Assembly: GCA_958453305.1 (NCBI GenBank)
Contig: CAUDXH010000039.1
Location: 1-6,827, forward strand
Direction: 5' to 3'
DNA: 6,827 nt
From: an uncultured Bacteroides sp.
GTDB taxonomy: Bacteria > Bacteroidota > Bacteroidia > Bacteroidales > Bacteroidaceae
A model generated the notes under the pieces. It was not told the DNA's origin, searched no databases, and saw only the letters and a program-made list of their open reading frames with translations. Below, piece by piece: positions 5,826-6,827 of the stretch (the first letter of the stretch is position 1; the number at the start of each line of letters is the position of its first letter). The position numbers were made by a program, and so were the translations under genes.

Positions 5826-6498
5826 GGACAGGTATGGAACGGATGCCTATTCATGCCCCTATTATAGCTGACACATGGACTTTTATACATTCTTGCACTT
5901 TTTAAGTGGGTAAAAAAGTACTATTTGTATTTTATACAAAAAATTGTTTGCTTAATGAAATGGAACATACATTGCCAATGATATTTAATACCTATATATA
6001 GGTATTAGATGCGTTTTTATACCCAAAAAATGGTATTTTTATAATCTTTTGTAATATCTAATTTTGCATCCTAAAATAGATCTTTTATCGAAGAGAGATA
6101 CAGTTTCCTTATATTTGAACTGGGGCTTCTGTAAAGTGCGATAAATATGAGGCTGGAACGGAGCTATCAGAAGAATTTTGGAGAAAATCCGTTTTTTAAC
6201 TTAGTTAGATCTATCAATGAAAATATAAGTATTTATCTGCGTTGTATTAAGATATAGCATATCAGAACTACAACCATCCCGTTTTTTATTTAGATTTGCA
6301 GTTTGCTTTTAATCACTCAAGATCCGTATTACTATGTATGGAACTTAAATAAAGTACTAATATATATTGGATTTTCCTAAATATAATGCAGTTGCTATAT
6401 TGTTAGACAACAGACGGTTGAGGTCTGTGAGATTATGCAACGGCACCAACAAAAACAACATGTATTTTTAATAATTTTAGTTTTGTTACACACAATGG
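5826..6498. other. AT-rich intergenic region with several palindromes
   Basis: No gene is supported on either strand. Inverted repeats are frequent. ACTTTTTA (5897-5904) faces TAAAAAAGT (5911-5919), and TTTGTAT (5924-5930) faces ATACAAA (5934-5940). A perfect 22-bp palindrome lies at 5986-6007. ATACC (6019-6023) faces GGTAT (6032-6036). A minus-strand ORF at 6395-6646 crosses into the next gene's start and promoter and is taken as a shadow. Possible roles are transcription stop after the upstream gene and control of the downstream receptor gene. Confidence 0.45.
5986..6007. repeat. Perfect 22-bp palindrome, possible operator
   Basis: The palindrome is centred between 5996 and 5997, with arms TAATACCTATA and its complement. 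The same ATACC/GGTAT half-sites recur at 6019-6036 with a nine-base spacer of different sequence. A dimeric regulator could bind both. It lies about 550 bp from the next start codon, which is far for simple repression of that gene. Confidence 0.45.
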
Positions 6499-6531
6499 TT
6501 TGTTTTAATTTAAAATTTACATATAATTTTG
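6499..6531 (+). promoter_or_regulatory. Bacteroides-type promoter of the second receptor gene
   Basis: TTTG at 6499-6502 and TAATTTTG at 6524-6531 match the -33 and -7 elements of the Bacteroides primary sigma factor exactly, with 21 bases between them. Transcription would begin near 6535-6537, just ahead of the start codons at 6546-6560. This is the best promoter match in the window. Confidence 0.6.
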
Positions 6532-6557
6532 CATTATTAATAAATATGATGTTACTT

Positions 6558-6827
6558 ATGAAAAAAGGTATTTTGGGGTGTAATATTATATACTTGTTTA
6601 TACTTATTTGCATAGGAATTGCCCTCCCTATCAAATCGCAAAACAATTACAAAGTAAAACTTACAGGCACTGTTTATGAGTACGACCACAACAACAAGCG
6701 TTTGCCTTTAGAATTTGCAGCTGTGTCTATTCCTGAAATTGCACTAGGGACAACCTCTGATGAAAATGGTAGTTCCGGGATGTTGAAGATCAGCCGCAGG
6801 TGCCTGCAGGATTACAGGGACCAAGGA
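6558..6827 (+). CDS. TonB-dependent receptor with carboxypeptidase-like N-terminal domain (partial)
   Basis: Only the first 90 codons are present; the gene continues beyond the window. The product starts with a signal peptide (MKKGILGCNIIYLFILICIGIALPIKSQ), followed by a carboxypeptidase-regulatory-like beta domain (YKVKLTGTVYEYD...LPLEFAAVSIPEIALGTTSDENG). This arrangement is typical of outer-membrane TonB-dependent receptors in Bacteroidetes that take up nutrients or iron complexes; the substrate cannot be read from this part. Three in-frame ATGs (6546, 6549, 6558) are possible starts; 6558 gives the most regular signal peptide. After DENG the frame reads SSGMLKISRRCLQDYRDQG, unlike the family. 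Skipping one base near 6794-6795 gives ISAGACRITGTK, which suits the expected strand after DENG better. A frameshift or a sequencing error near the edge is likely. Confidence 0.7.
   Translation, partial: MKKGILGCNIIYLFILICIGIALPIKSQNNYKVKLTGTVYEYDHNNKRLPLEFAAVSIPEIALGTTSDENGSSGMLKISRRCLQDYRDQG

Noticed and set aside
6058..6067. CTAATTTTGC, one mismatch from the CTnDOT attachment core GTANNTTTGC (also ATAATTTTGC at 6523-6532)
   Set aside because: The core is short and resembles the Bacteroides -7 box, so near matches are expected by chance in AT-rich DNA. No integrase gene or second junction supports an attachment site.
6395..6646. 83-residue minus-strand ORF
   Set aside because: It runs antisense through the promoter and signal peptide of the second receptor gene, and its composition reflects AT-rich DNA.
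1..6827. CRISPR array, tRNA, rRNA or a defence system
   Set aside because: I saw no regularly spaced short identical repeats, no tRNA-like cloverleaf, no rRNA sequence and no defence-gene motifs on either strand.

Overview
The window looks like DNA from a gut Bacteroidales (Bacteroides, Phocaeicola or Parabacteroides type). The grounds are two DUF3408 proteins next to a TraA-type ParA ATPase, as in conjugative elements of this order. There is also a SusC/RagA-type TonB-dependent receptor start, a second carboxypeptidase-regulatory-like receptor start, and a -33/-7 promoter of the Bacteroides form (TTTG, then TAnnTTTG) before the last gene. Species cannot be named from what is visible.

Layout. 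Positions 1-785 form a long leader with short palindromes, a roughly 85/81-bp imperfect repeat in three copies, and one doubtful antisense ORF. Positions 786-2500 hold a compact, comparatively GC-rich conjugation cluster, DUF3408 - DUF3408 - traA (ParA). The expected further tra genes do not follow. After traA the composition turns AT-rich, and at about 2627 a group II intron begins. Only its 5' RNA part (domain I and probably II-III) is present; no reverse transcriptase/maturase and no domain V or VI is seen. A perfect 16-bp inverted repeat lies at 3340-3409, next to where the intron signal ends.

Positions 3758-5638 encode one uninterrupted 626-residue protein that appears to be a chimera. 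Residues 1-213 are the secreted N-terminus of a SusC-type receptor (signal peptide, carboxypeptidase-like domain, partial plug). Residues 214-626 are a toprim protein of the kind found on Bacteroidales mobile elements. A doubtful 65-codon ORF overlaps its end. About 700 bp of AT-rich DNA with palindromes follows, then a good promoter and the first 90 or so codons of a second TonB-dependent receptor, which runs off the window and seems frameshifted near the edge.

Taken together, this is a mosaic of pieces of a conjugative element, a group II intron, a toprim gene and receptor genes, joined by several break points. The most interesting points are the in-frame SusC-toprim fusion, the partition-like arrangement (repeats, two ribbon-helix-helix-like proteins, ParA), and the intron 5' fragment beside a perfect inverted repeat. 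Assembly chimerism is a real alternative for the fusion and should be excluded first.
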